A DNA stretch of 34,922 nt from Candidatus Agathobaculum intestinipullorum (GTDB taxonomy: Bacteria; Bacillota; Clostridia; Oscillospirales; Butyricicoccaceae), in assembly GCA_019117485.1 (NCBI GenBank), contig DWZQ01000016.1:1-34922 (forward strand). The letters are read 5' to 3'. Shown here in pieces: positions 34,877-34,922 of the stretch. Each line of letters begins with the position of its first letter. Positions within the stretch are counted from its first letter, which is position 1. Below the pieces are notes generated by a model. The model had not been told where the DNA came from. It saw nothing but the letters and a program-made list of their open reading frames with translations, and ran no database searches. A program made the position numbers and the translations under genes.

Positions 34877-34922
34877 ATAAAATCTGCTTTTGAAAGAGAG
34901 TGGCGCGGGTCGAAAAAAAGTT

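Overview
The window looks like a chromosomal segment of a strictly anaerobic, moderately GC-rich Gram-positive bacterium of the class Clostridia, probably a gut Oscillospiraceae/Butyricicoccaceae-type organism. The evidence is a pyruvate:ferredoxin oxidoreductase, the hrcA-grpE-dnaK-dnaJ order behind a CIRCE element, infC-rpmI-rplT, DUF1292 and DUF134 genes, S-layer-type and stalk-domain exported proteins, strong AGGAGG ribosome binding sites and TTGACA/TATAAT promoters. The genus is inference. I see no phage, transposon, CRISPR array or tRNA gene. Most of the window is core genome with one catabolic island and several small or regulatory elements that are easily missed.

Left part (1-5.6 kb): a truncated XRE repressor fragment; an operon of 4-alpha-glucanotransferase (malQ) followed by an unusual HAD-phosphatase/LUD-domain fusion; a divergent trmB; a two-gene operon of a NifX-like protein and a DUF134 regulator, both with His/Cys-rich tails, behind a promoter with a perfect palindrome; and a PRTase-like protein on the other strand.

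5.6-12.4 kb: infC-rpmI-rplT with a structured leader and a probable AUC start of infC; a DUF1292 gene; a 6S RNA gene followed by a 30-residue small ORF; an XRE/helical-repeat regulator with a palindromic operator; an exported SLH/VanY-type peptidase; a cluster of four DnaA-box-like sites; and comM.

12.4-24.8 kb: central carbon and stress genes. These are nifJ on its own strong promoter, a SLOG-family gene with a LexA-type SOS box at its start site, a YihY/BrkB membrane protein, an iron-sulfur flavoprotein, citrate synthase behind a triple half-site element, and the class I heat-shock operon read leftwards from a CIRCE-controlled promoter.

24.8-32.4 kb: a sugar or cyclitol uptake and oxidation island. 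A ribose-type ABC transporter (binding protein, ATPase, permease) is surrounded by two different Gfo/Idh/MocA dehydrogenases and a TIM-barrel isomerase/epimerase. The divergent control region holds two palindromes. The gene set suits import of a polyol or sugar, NAD-dependent oxidation and keto-sugar isomerisation or dehydration; the actual substrate is not readable from sequence.

32.4-34.9 kb: a 57-residue conserved-looking small protein, then a large exported protein with two stalk repeats, a catalytically degenerate transglutaminase-like segment and a glucosaminidase domain. The last 180 bases hold two near-consensus promoters in tandem, each behind the same A-tract, with a third A-tract cut by the window edge. 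This is the architecture of an rRNA operon promoter, so an rRNA operon probably begins just outside.
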